Assembly (NCBI GenBank): GCA_958298945.1
Contig: OY282605.1
Span: 113,456,267-113,520,266, forward strand
DNA from: Atherix ibis
Taxonomy: Eukaryota > Arthropoda > Insecta > Diptera > Athericidae
Direction of reading: 5' to 3'
Length of the DNA stretch: 64,000 nucleotides
The position numbers were made by a program, and so were the translations under genes. Under the pieces are notes generated by a model that made no database searches, had not been told where the DNA came from, and saw nothing but the letters and a program-made list of their open reading frames with translations. Positions within the stretch are counted from its first letter, which is position 1. Each line of letters begins with the position of its first letter. This document shows, piece after piece, positions 34,871 to 46,511 of this stretch.

Positions 34871-36168
34871 ACAGCTCGTAAAAAAATAAACAAAGAGCAA
34901 AGGACGCGGCTGGGGTCTTTGCATACACACCTCAGATGTTTTCTTCTATAAATCGTATAGAAATAAACAAATAGTAAATAAAGTGGCTGAGGTCTTTGGA
35001 CACAGACTCCAGATCTTTTCTTCTACAACTCGTATAAAAATAAACAAAGGGGGTGGGTGGGGTCTTCTCACACAGACCTCAGATATTTTCTTGCACAGCT
35101 TGTATAAAAATAAATAAAGAGTAAAAATTCTGAGGTCTTCGTACACAGACCTCAGATGTTTTCTGCAACAGCTCGTATAAAGATAAATAAAGAGTAAAGA
35201 ATCTGGGTTCTTCGTACATAGACTCCAAATTTTTTCTTCTACAGATTGTATAAAAATAAATTAAGAGTAAAGAGGCTGGGGTCTTCTGACACAAACCCCA
35301 GATCTTTTCTTCCACAACTCGTATAAAAATAAACAACGAGGAAATGCGGCAGCTGGGGTCTCTCATACAGACCTCAGAACTTTTCTTCTACAGCTCCTAT
35401 GAAAATAAATAAAGAGTTAAGGGGCGGCTGGGTTCTTCGCTCACAGACCCCAGATCTTTTCTTCTACAACTTGTATAAAAATAAATTAATAGTAAAGAGG
35501 CTAGGGTCTTCTGTCACAAACCCCAGATCTTTTCTTCCACAACTCGTATAAAAATAAACAACGAGGAAATGCGGTGGCTGGAGTCTCTCATACAGACCTC
35601 AGAACTTTTCTTCTACAGCTCCTATGAAAATAAATAAAGAGTTAAGGGGCGGCTGGGTTCTTCGCTCACAGACCCCAGATCTTTTCTTCTACAACTTGTA
35701 TAAAAATAAATTAATAGTAAAGAGGCTAGGGTCTTCTGACACAAACCCCAGATCTTTTCTTCCACAACTCGTATAAAAATAAACAAAGAGTAAAGCAGGC
35801 GGCTGGGGTCTTCGCACACAGACCCCAGATATTTTCTTCTACAACTCGAATAAAAATAAATTAAGTTTTCTTCCACAGCTCGTATAAAGATGAATAAAGA
35901 GTAAAGTTGACGGCTATGTTCTTTGCCCTCAGACCTCAGATCTATTCGTCAATAGTTCGTATAAAAATAAACAATTAGTAAATGGAGGCACCTGGTGTCT
36001 TCGCATACAGACCCCATATCTTTTATTCCAAAACTCGTATAAAAATAAACAAAGAGTAAAGGGGGCGGCTGAGGTCTTCTTATACAGACCCCAGATCTTC
36101 TCTTCCACAGCTCATTTAAAAATAAACAACGAGTTAAGGGGGCTGGGGCCTTTTCTCACAGACCCAGT
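34871..36168. repeat. Minisatellite, about 18 units of about 73 bp with internal stem-loops
   Basis: Each unit has a variable GGCTGGGGTCTTC...ACAGACCCCAG core, then ATCTTTTCTTCTACA and GCTCGTATAAAAATAAACAA. The core halves CTGGGGTCT and AGACCCCAG are complementary, so each unit can fold. A three-unit block of 226 bases is duplicated almost exactly: the unit starting ACTCGTATAAAAATAAACAA at 35316 recurs at 35542. Long minus-strand frames across the array (VEEKIWGLCQKTP-like repeats) are a by-product of the repeat. Confidence 0.93.
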
Positions 36169-36169
36169 T

Positions 36170-38080
36170 CCCTTTGCCTTCTGCCCGACATACTTCTAAT
36201 CTACAGTATTTTTTAAAGTCCTTTGGAAAAAAAATCGAAAATAATTTGATAATCAAATTCTTTAATAAAAAAATACCTAAATTATCTAATTTTTTTTTAT
36301 TTTAGGAAGTTGTGAGTTGATATTTACATTTGGTATAAAGGTGTGCCGAACGATTTTGAAAATGTCCCCTAAAAGTGGGAAAAAATATATTTCAGGAATC
36401 GTCGTTTTATGACCATCGAAAGTGTTTAAAAAAATCACCCCCTTCGTTTACGATCTTCGAAAATCCTCTTTAAATTTCAGAATCATCCATTATCCCATCA
36501 GGAATTTAAAGGATTTCTACTCAAATGCTTCTCTTCCTACCAAATACTTGGATTTTTTTGATCAAAAGTGAAATAAAGATATCTCAATAATTGGGTCATT
36601 TTACTCTTATTTCTGAATTACGAAAACTATAAATTTTATTTAAATAAACAAAAAAAAACACAAAATTCACATTCCCTTTCCATATTACGACAATCTCGAA
36701 ACAGCTTAAAACATATAATGTCAAAATGATTAAATAATATTTGCACGTACATAAATCTATAGGTTGCCGTTCTCCATTTTTGTTTGTTTTTTAATTGCAT
36801 GCTTACTCGGGGGTTTATTAATTAACGAGAAAACCTTTATTAAAACCAACTGAAGTAAATTCGAAAAAGGAGCGGGGAAAAGAAGTAAAATCAAGAAAGT
36901 AACTTTAATTACTCTATAAATATTGTGCTCTAATGAGAAGGAATAAAATTTATTTGCATTTTTTTTTCGTTTCTTCCTCATTTGTAGCATGGGCGCCATA
37001 TTTTAGTATATTCTACACGATATCCATGCATTTACATATGAACAAAAAAACAACAACAACAAACGTAAGAAATGCGAGGACATTAACTAAATAGGAACCG
37101 AAGGATGGGCATGGAATGGAGTATCGAACGCGTACTTTCCCGGTCCACCTTGGCATGAGGTGGTGCTCTTGTAAAGCCATACAACTGCAAGGGCTACAAT
37201 ATTCCATGTGTTTATGTTGTATAAATATTTTATTTTAGTACCTTTTTTTTAGCTATTCTCCATTTAGTTTTATAAATGATAATTCCTTACCTATTTCGGT
37301 ATTTTATAAGAGTGTACCTTCCTTCGTATTTGCATAAAATTTTTCCGCTTCTATAAAAAATCCATGTTCCTAAGACGGTATTTCCAACATAAATTTATGC
37401 GTTTGTGAATTTGTTTTTGAATTTTATTTTTGTTTATGATAATTTTCTGTATTTTACTAACTCTATCAACAAAATTAAGCAAAACTAATTAAATAAAACT
37501 AGGCAATTTTACTGAAACATGTTTTAATTAATTGGAACTTTTTTAAAGGACTTGTTATTGTTCATTTGTTAAAAGTTTAAGACATGATTTTGGTATAATA
37601 ATTTTTAATTATGCTATTTATTTCCTATATTACCCCATCGCCACCCCCTCCCCCCCTCTAAAAAATTGAGACAAAATTGAAATTTTTTTTTTGGAAATTC
37701 ACTTACTTTAGGTACGGATGTCTTTACTAATTTTAATGAAAACAATTTTTTTACTCATTTTAATGCATTTTTGCACATTCAAACATTTCAACTAACCTTT
37801 AAGTTGAATCCCTAAACTTAAATGAAATTTTTTTTAAATTTAATGTAAAAATAGTTACAAAAATTTTGGTTAATTTTAAAAACTGACTTTTTTTGTTAAG
37901 AGTTTCGAATAAAAAACTTTATTTCTCAAAACATAAAAATACAATTTCTATTATAACAACTTTTGTATTTAAAAAAAAAATATATATTTCTACTAACAAT
38001 ATAATATTTTTCATCAAATTGTAGATAAACTAAATATTTTTAAATGTAATAACAATTATATTTTCTTGTATTAATTAGGA
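36170..38080. other. Intergenic DNA without recognised genes
   Basis: AT-rich, with a slightly GC-richer patch at about 36720-37220. No recognisable protein or RNA. Confidence 0.4.
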
Positions 38081-40400
38081 TACAGTTTATGTTTATTTTC
38101 TTTGATAACAAATCATCATTTTGTTGATTACTTATTAAATTTGTTCTTAGATTTGGTGATGACTATTAGGCTAAATTTTTTTAAAAATGTTTCAGTATGT
38201 TTTTATATATAATAGCATGAAATATTAGCTAATTTTTGACATTCAACAAAAAAACCAGTCCTTTTTCAAAATGATCAATAAAAAAAAATGTTTGATTTTA
38301 AGTTGATCGAAAGAAAATTTTTCCACTTTTAGCTAATAAAAAAAAAGAACTACGTTTATTTAATCAATTAAACAAAAATTAACAACATCCAATATTGTTC
38401 AACTTTAGGCAATCAACAACAATTTGTTGATCAATTCTAATATTTGTTGATCAATTTTATGTTAAATTTCGTGAAAAAATATTTTAAAAAGGTTTTAAGT
38501 ATAATATGAAATAATAAATATTTGACATTCAACAAAAAAACATTTTTTATTTTAAATAATCAGAAAATAACTGTTCAATTTTAAGTTGACCAACAGAGAA
38601 TTTTCCCATTGCAAATTGATCAACAAAAACTTCTTGCACTTTAAATTAATTAAAAAAAGAAGAACTGCGTTTATTTAATCAATTTAACAAAAATGGGCAA
38701 TATCCAATATTGGTCAACTTTAGGTAATCAACAAAAATTTGTTGCTCACTTATTAGATTTGTTGATAATTTTATATTAATTTTTTTGGAAAAATATTATA
38801 ATAAATTTTTAAGCATAATAGCATGAAACAGTATTTAATTTTTGGTATTCCACAGAAAACAAATCTACTTTTAAAATTATCAACAGAAGAACTGTTGATC
38901 AACAGAGAATTTTCCTATTCCAAATTGATCAACAAAAATTTCTTCCAATTTTAACTAATCAAAAAAAGAAGAACTGCGTTTATTTAATCAATTAAACAAA
39001 AATGGGCAATATCCAATATTGTTCAACTTTAAGTAATCAACAAAAATTTGTTGGTCACTTATTAGATTTGTTGATCATTTTTAAATTAATTATTTGGGAA
39101 AAATATTATAATAAATTTTTAAGTATAATAGCATGAAACAATAACTAATTTTTGGTATTCCACAGAAAATAAATCTACTTTTAAAATTATCAACAGAAGA
39201 ACTGTTGATCAACAGAGAATTTTCCTATTATAAATTGATCAACAAAAAATTCTTCCAATTTTAACTAATCAAAAAAACAAGAAGTAAGTTTATTTAATCA
39301 ATTAAACAAAAATGGGCAATATCCAATATTGTTCAACTTTAGGTAATCAACAAAAATTTGTTGATCAACTATAAGATTTGTTGATCATTTTTATATTAAT
39401 TTTTTTGGAAAAATATTATAATAAGTTTTTAAGTATAATAGCATGAAACAATAAATAATATTGGGCATTCAACAAAAATGTTTTTTTTTTTTTAAATGAT
39501 CAACACAAAAACTTCGATTTTAAGCTGATCAACAGAGAAATTTCCCATTGCAAATGGTTCGACAAAAAAATTGTTCCACTTTAAATTAATTAAAAAACGA
39601 AGAACTTTGTTTATTTAATCATTTAAACAACAAATCTAAAAAAATGATCAACAAATTTTTAGTTGATTAATTAAAGTTGAACAATATATATCGCAACAGC
39701 CAATATTGTTCAACTTTAATTAATCAACTAAAAATTTGTTGATCATTTTTTTAGATTTGTTGATCAATTTTATATGAAATTTTTTTAAAAAATAATTAAA
39801 CAACTTTTTATATACAATAATCTGAAAAAGTAAATAATTTTTGGTATTCAACAAAAAACAAATCGTATTTAAAAATGATGAACAAAATAACTGTTGATCA
39901 ACAGAGAATTTTCCGATTCCATATTGATTGGCAAAAAATTGTTCCATTTTAAATTGATTAAAAAAAGAAAAACCTCATTTATTTAATCAGTAATCAAACA
40001 TGATCGGCAACAAAAACTGATCAACTTTACATAATCAACCAAAAAATTGATTCAATTTCAAATTTAAGTGAACATTTTCATTTTCTTAAAATATATTTTA
40101 TATTTCTTTAAATATAAAATTTCATTTTAAAATTAATGTTTCTATTACCTTTAAGATTTTTTTAAGATATAATAAAAATATAAAAGTTTTTAAGTATTAA
40201 TCAATAGCTACATGTAAGGTTTAGTTTAATTTTTGTTGAATAACAATATTTGTTGATCGCTCATGAAATTGGTTGATTGATTATTTTTTATATAACTTTT
40301 GTGGAAAATATTTTAATATAAGAAAAATTCTAAATTTTAATACGTAAATAACAAATGGGAAAGTTTCTAAATACATCAACTGATTTTTGACATTTTAAAA
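38080..40400. repeat. AT-rich satellite, about 310-bp unit with TTGATCAA motifs
   Basis: The marker GGGCAATATCCAATATTG occurs at 38695, 39004 and 39314, spacings of 309 and 310. Related but more diverged units extend to both sides (ATCCAATATTG near 38387, GCCAATATTG near 39700). Units contain repeated TTGATCAACA, TTTTTAAGTATAATAGCATG and TTATTTAATCAATT segments. Weaker TGATCAACA words continue to about 41170. No gene. Confidence 0.88.
39628..39762. repeat. Perfect 60-bp inverted repeat with 15-base spacer
   Basis: The left arm 39628-39687 (starting CAACAAATCTAAAAAAATGA) is the exact reverse complement of the right arm 39703-39762. The spacer is ATATCGCAACAGCCA. The palindrome lies inside the diverged 310-bp satellite, and the right arm matches the satellite's normal order. 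Confidence 0.95.
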
Positions 40401-41370
40401 AAAAATTTATCAACAAAAAAAATGGCCGGATTTCGAATTGATTATGTTAACTTCTACTTCGAAATAAACAAGGGTACAACCTCAATTAAATCAATAACAA
40501 AAAAGACAGTTAATTTTTAATGAATAATATTAAATATTATTCAACTTAAGATAATTAATAAAAATATAATTTAGCAAAAATATACCATTTTCTAAATTAA
40601 AATTTTATCAGTTATTTTAAAAACATTGTTTCAATTTTAATACCATATTTTTATTAAAAAGAATATTAAGGTTTTTTTTTAAATTTAATTTCAATAAAAT
40701 AAAAAAATAATGTTTACTTATTAATCAATAGAAATATTCAAGATTCAGTTTGAGTTTTGATACAATAAAACAATTTACTCATAAAATAAGGCAACATGTT
40801 TTTACCAATTTTTCATTAGTAGTTGACCAATTTTTCATTCCATTTTTTTTTTTTGGAAAATATTTTAATTAATAAGAGTTTAAAATTTTGATATTTAAAG
40901 ATCAAATATGAACGTTATCTACAATAATATACAATATTTATATAAAATAGAAACTAATTTTTAACATTCAACAAAAAAAAAGATCGGTTTTTTTTCAATG
41001 ATCAACAAAAAATTTTTTCGACTTAAATTGATCAGCAGAAAAATTTTTTCTTTTTAAAATGATAATAAGAAATTCAGAAAAAAAATGGTTTAACGTCAAT
41101 TTGATCACTATTACAAAAGATCAGACTATTTTTAGTGATCAACAAAAAATGTTGTTCTAGAAGAAAAAAATTTTCGGCGATATTTGAAATTGAAATTGAG
41201 CTTTTTGGAATATGTGGAATTATCCATTTTAAAGTTTGAAAAGTATAACTATGTCATTTGATTAATTATTAAATAAAAATTTAAGTTAAGATAAAATTTC
41301 TTTATTTTAAAATTTGGCATTTATGAAAATTTATAATTTAAAAATATTGTAAATTATTAAAACTTTCGAC
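40400..41370. other. AT-rich DNA, fading satellite flank
   Basis: Scattered TGATCAACA words are the only structure seen. Confidence 0.4.
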
Positions 41371-41985
41371 AAAAATGGTTATCTGCCATAGCCCCATTTT
41401 GCGTTAAATTTCCCTTTAACGCGAAAACGAGGCTTTAATAATAACGCCATTAATTTAAATTACCATATATGAGGCTCTAAAAATTAAATATTGTAAAAAA
41501 ACTATTCGATCCGCAAAAAGTAACTGGTCCAGTGAGCATTTTATTATGAAGGTGCCTTTGGCTCATATTTCTTTCAAAATGAAGAAGAAGACTCCCTTAA
41601 CATCAGTTCTGAGCGCCATGACCGTATGATAACCAATTTTATCCCGAAACTTGAAAATCTAGCTTATATTTTCTTTAAACAAAATGGCACCACAAACTAC
41701 ACAATATCACAACTTTTGCCTTTATTGCGCGAAAAGTTTTAAGGACGCATAATTTCAAGATTTTGTGTTGTCATATATCCTCTAAGATCGTGCAATTTGA
41801 CGCCGTTCCATTTTTTTTTAGATCACATAAAAAATCATATTTACTGAGATAAAATAAAAAATATATAAAGTATATAATTACATTTTATTACATTTCCAAA
41901 TTACATTTCGTTATATGCAAAAAATTCATCCCAGAATTATCTCAAAAGGATCAAGTCCTGCAAGAAATCAATTCAAAAGTTTCAT
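41370..41985 (+). pseudogene. DDE transposase relict, third copy of the family
   Basis: Blocks appear in the same order as at 20.4 and 30.0 kb. They are CATATATGAGGCTCT, AAAAAGTAACTGGTCCAGTG, a SERHDRMITNF-like stretch near 41610, AAAATGGCACCACA (QDGATC-like), GCGCGAAAAG and AGGACGCATAATTTCAAGAT (REK and GRIISR-like), GATCGTGCAATTTGACGCCG (RSCDLTP-like) at about 41789, and a C-terminal part near 41920-41975. All frames are broken. Confidence 0.7.
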
Positions 41986-41989
41986 TTTT

Positions 41990-43365
41990 TTTAAAAAAAA
42001 ATGGCAAAATTTTTGAAATATGCAAAATTAAAAATTGAATGACAATCTAAATCTTAAATATATTTTATTTTATTTTATTTTACAAATAATACGTGTAAAT
42101 CGGATAAACGAATATGATCTGTAAATGTGTAACTTGCATTTTAGTAGAAAGGAGTATTTTTGAGAGTAAAATTTATTTACACAATACATTTTTTTAATGA
42201 AATTATAAAATTACTATTAAAAATTTTCTCCTAATTTTATTTAAAAAAACCTCATCATTTAGATAAAAATCGCTCGTAATCTTCGTCAATTTATTAGTAT
42301 CTATTTGATTATAGTTCGAATAAAAGCAGATACTAACTTGAATTAATTATTTTCGATTTTTTTTTCTTCTATCGAAAGAAAATATACAAAAGAAATTTAA
42401 AGAAAAAAGACTCAACAATTTAATGTTTTTTTATAAGAGAAGGCAAAAAAAGAGAAATAATTTTTATTTTAATTAATCGCTATGGAAGATGTGTCCGGAG
42501 TTGTCATCGTAAATTTCGAATCCATTCAAAAATTAACTTCTGATTAATAACTTTGATAAAAATGATGTTATGGCCTGCCACGATTGGCTGCATTGGTACA
42601 AAGACCCGAGAAACGCCATTCCAATTACGGTTGGACAGGCGTAACGATGCGCTAACTAACGATTGCCTATCATTAACCCTGGACGGGTACTGGTCATATT
42701 TGTGATACTACCTGGCAGACTATTGAGTTAATGTTATGATGTGACCAGAGGCGTTCGTTTTGCATAATAGGAGTATGTGGGACTGTACCATGCAGTGTCT
42801 TGTCTGGGCTGGGACTCATTAGATTTTCATCTACTTTTCCTTGTCTAAATCAGTTGCTATCACTTTTTTATTATGGTTGCCATTGTTGTCTTTTAATAAT
42901 TTTTATTTTTAATGGCCACCTTATAAACCTACGGAGTCACTGCTATAGTTTAAGGGTAAGTAGATTGTGGGAGAAACCAAAGGGGAACTCTGTGAGACAG
43001 TTCACTTTTAGAAGCTCAAGTTGAAGGGGTTATAGTGTGAGTACAGACTAGAAATGGTCATAAATTTATCGAATAGTAGGTCGTAAGGTTGTATTGGTGA
43101 GTAGGAAGTGTGTGCTGCTGGGACCATGAAGTACCGTGGTTTTAATAGTTTTTTAGGACCTTTAATATTACTTTTTACTGTAGTTTTTAAGATCCTATCC
43201 CTCTTCAATTATCATTTTGCTTTTTTATTATTATTATTTTTAAATATATTTATTCACAAAAAAATTACGTTTTTCCAAAATTTACTTTTTTTTTTTTACA
43301 AAAAATTAATTAATACTCACACTATGACCCCTTTAATTTGAGTTTGTAAAAATTAACTTTCTAAC
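41990..43365. other. Intergenic DNA without recognised genes
   Basis: 41990-42480 is AT-rich. 42480-43150 is GC-richer and unassigned. 43150-43360 is T-rich. Confidence 0.4.
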
Positions 43366-43369
43366 ATAG

Positions 43370-44925
43370 TACATCCCCTCCAAATCCAACATACTGGCCA
43401 ACATCTGTTTCAAAACGACCTGATATCCTCGATTACTTCATTAGCACTTCTTCAATTACTATGAATTCTAGTATTGAAACTCTTTCCGATTTAAACTCTG
43501 ATTATAGTCCTGTTCTCCTTACCCTTATAGTCCTGTTCTCCTTATCCTTAGTGATATTGTCACTAAATCGCTTAGTGACAATATTTCTTTATGGGAAGCC
43601 ACTACACGAATACTCTCGTACAAAAGAACATCACACCCACTGAAACAAAATGACGGTAACTGGGCAAAAACAGACAAAGAAAAAGCCGAAGTATTTGCTA
43701 AACATTTGGTAAACACTTTTGCTCCACATGAAGATATAGAATATAAATCACATACTAACAAAATCATTGAAGAACTAATGTTCCCACTCCCTATGAGTCT
43801 TCCTCCCAAAAATTTTAAGCCCTCAGAAATTAAATCTATAATTCTTCGCCTTACCAATAAAAAAGCTCCTGGTTATGATCTAATAACAGCTCCTATTATG
43901 AAGCAAATTTCCCGAAAATCTTTAGTTTTTATCACATATATTTTTTATAGAAACAACCTATTTTCCCTTATACTGGAAATATTTTGTCATTAAAATATTT
44001 TCTAAACCAAATAAACCCATTAATTCTCCTTCCTCCTGTAGACCTATCAGCCTCTTACCAATTCTTGGTAAGATATTCGAAAAACTCCTCTCAAAACGAT
44101 TCTACCCATTCTTACGTTAATGAAAAAATTATTCCTGATCACCAATTTGGATTGGCTTCCGATCTGAACACTCCACTATCCAGCAATGCCATCACATTGT
44201 TGATCATATTGCATCCTCTCTTGAGAGGAAAGAGTATTGCCCAGGAGTATTTCTAGATATCTCCCAAGCTTTTGATCGTGTGTGGCATCCTGGACTACTT
44301 TAGAAACTCAAGAACTTTCTTCCTTTAACATACTACCTTATCATAAATTCATATCTCTCCCAACAATATTTCCAAGTTGCAATTAACTCAGAATCCTCTT
44401 CTATTTCCAAGAGTCCCATAAGGCAGTATCGTTGGTTCCATCTTATATAATATTTATACGCATGACATCCCAGCTTATCCTAATACTATCATTGCTATTT
44501 ATGCAGAAGATACGGCCATACTTGCTACCCATTTAAATCCTGACATAGCTTCCAACAATTTATGTTACAATCCCATATCCACAACCTTCAATCTTGGTTT
44601 AAGAGATGGAGAGTGAAGGTAAATGAACAGAAGAGTGCACACATTACTTTCACACTTTGTCAAGGAAAACCTTATAATTCCGCAATATGATAAAATACGT
44701 TATTTGGGAATTTACCTGGACAAAATTTTAACATGGATCCCACATACTAGATTTAAAAAACCTAAAGCCATTAGACATTACCGCCAACTTTTTTTGTTAG
44801 TTTTTTCTTCAGAAATGATGAATAGTACCTTCTTTTAAATGATTCCATTGTATAAAGGATGCTTTCCCTCTACTTTCTATTCAGTTTTGGCCTGGCCAGA
44901 GTACAGTGAAGAGCCCTTGTATTTT
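43370..44925 (+). pseudogene. Jockey-clade non-LTR element: endonuclease end and reverse transcriptase
   Basis: The first block (PTYWPTSVSKRPDILDYFIS, then LSDLNSDYSPVLLTL) is the end of an AP-endonuclease domain. A 23-base duplication near 43510-43550 and a probable deletion join it to the RT N-terminus (DGNWAKTDKEKAEVFAKHL, PMSLPPKNFKPSEIKSI, NKKAPGYDLITAPIMKQ). Then come FLDISQAFDRVWHPGLL, a damaged GxPQGS region, AIYAEDTAILATHL (YADD changed to YAED) and DKIRYLGIYLDKILTW. The thumb part ends near 44925. Several frameshifts and stops make it inactive. This fragment and 46030-46508 belong to the same or a very close family. Confidence 0.85.
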
Positions 44926-44931
44926 TTCAAA

Positions 44932-46030
44932 ATGTCGGTCGATAAAGTGCATTTACGTCATTGTTTACTTTATGAATTCCGTAAAGACAATACCGCGAGT
45001 GAGGCAACCAAAAACATTTGCGAAGTGTATGGAGCAGATGTCATCAAAGTTCGACAGGTACGAAGATGGTTTACACAATTCCGATCTGGGGATTTTTCAC
45101 TAATTGATAAACCACGTACCGGGCGGCCATTGAAGTCTGATGACGACAAGTTAAAAGTCATAATTGATACCAATCCATGTCTAACCACCAGGGAGATCGC
45201 GTCGATGATGGGAGTCAACCAAACAACCGTATTAAGATATTTGAAGCGTATGGGGATGGTTTCGGGGTACGACGTTTGGATACTCATCAATTGTCGGCTG
45301 CCAATTTATTGGATCGTGTTTCAACGTGCGTTGGTTTGAGTGCGAGACAAAAACATTACCCTTTTTTGCATCGTTTGGTAACGGGAGATGAGAAATGGGT
45401 CGTGTACAAAAACGTGACAAGAAAGAGACATTGGGCTATACCTGGAAAAGACCCATTAACAACTTCGAAAGCCGAAATCCATAAAAAAAAGTTATGCTTT
45501 GTGTTTGGTGGGATTGTCAGGGTATTGTGTATTTTGAACTCTTGGAACGCAATCAGACAATTACAGCAGAACAATATTGTCAGCAATTATCAAAATTGAA
45601 CATCGCCCTTCAAAAGGATAGAACAGAATTGGTAAACAGAAAAGGGGTAGTGTTTCATCACGACAACGCGCGACCACATGTGGCTATGATGACCCAACAC
45701 AAGCTGAATTGGGATGTAATCAAGCATCCACCGTATTCTCCAGATCTTGCTCCTTCCGAATTTCATTTATTCAGATCACTGCAAAAATTTTTAAATGACA
45801 AAAAATTTGATACAATAGAGCAGGTAAAAACATCCCTTACTATTATACATTTTTCGCATCAAAATCCACGGAATTTTACACTAATGGTATTAATAAGTTG
45901 ATAGAAAGATGGGAGAAGGTTACAAGAACGAATGGAAATTATATAATTGAATAAATAAATAATACAAATCTAAAAAAAAATGTATAATTGTATATGTAAA
46001 AAACGGTCATAACTTTTGAATCAACCCAAT
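44932..46030 (+). mobile_element. Mariner of a fifth lineage, 5' end missing
   Basis: The transposase begins at 44932 (MSVDKVHLRHCLLYEFRKDN) with both helix-turn-helix motifs (VRQVRRWFTQFRSGDFSLID, then TREIASMMGVNQTTVLRYLK). Frameshifts near 45250 and 45480 follow. The catalytic blocks read LVTGDEKWV, VFHHDNARPH and SPDLAPSEFHLF; the third Asp of the mariner D,D34D triad is Glu in this copy. A 3' end CGGTCATAACTTTTGAATCA at about 46003-46022 looks like an inverted repeat, but no matching 5' end is found upstream of the ATG. Confidence 0.85.
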
Positions 46031-46508
46031 ATAATACAATTATAAAACCAATTTAGACTTATGGAATTGAACTTCAAAGTTCAACGAAACGTTCCAATTC
46101 CTATCGCGTCCAGGCCTTACAATTTAACAATCCAAGAACATCCGTAAAATTATTGATGCCCCTTTTTATATTCGTAACAACATAATACATCGTGATCTTA
46201 ATGTTCCCTTTGTTCAGAACCTGTGCATTTCCCGGTATCAAAAATTTCACTCCCGTTTACCCTATTATCATAATCCACTTATGAGAGAATTGTCTTGTAC
46301 AGCTCTCCCCGGAAACACTCATCGGAGACTTAAGAGACAATGGCCTAGAGATTTTCTAGAGGAATCTAACTTCCGTTAGTTGGAGAAACGCCGATGGGTG
46401 TTTACTCCCACTTCATGATGCACAAGATTGTTAATTAAAATGTTATGTAAATCTGCTTGTTATAAGAAAATTGTAGTTGCAGATAAAAAAAAAAATAAAA
46501 AAAACATA
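46030..46508 (+). pseudogene. Jockey-clade ORF2 C-terminus, 3' UTR and poly(A)
   Basis: From IIKPI-stop-TYGIEL near 46035 the frame continues STKRSNSYRVQALQFNNPRT, then APFYIRNNIIHRDLNVPFVQ and RRLKRQWPRDFLEESNFR, ending at TAG near 46378. The 3' UTR carries GGAGAAACGCCGATGGGTGT and ends in an A-rich tail at about 46488-46504. Confidence 0.82.
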
Positions 46509-46511
46509 GTA

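Noticed and set aside
34946..35876. Several minus-strand frames with repeated KIWGLC and LIFIRVV phrases
   Set aside because: They are produced by the 73-bp minisatellite, whose length is not a multiple of three; there is no sign of selection on a protein.
34871..36168. CRISPR-like array
   Set aside because: Units are contiguous and similar over their whole length, without unique spacers, and the DNA is eukaryotic.
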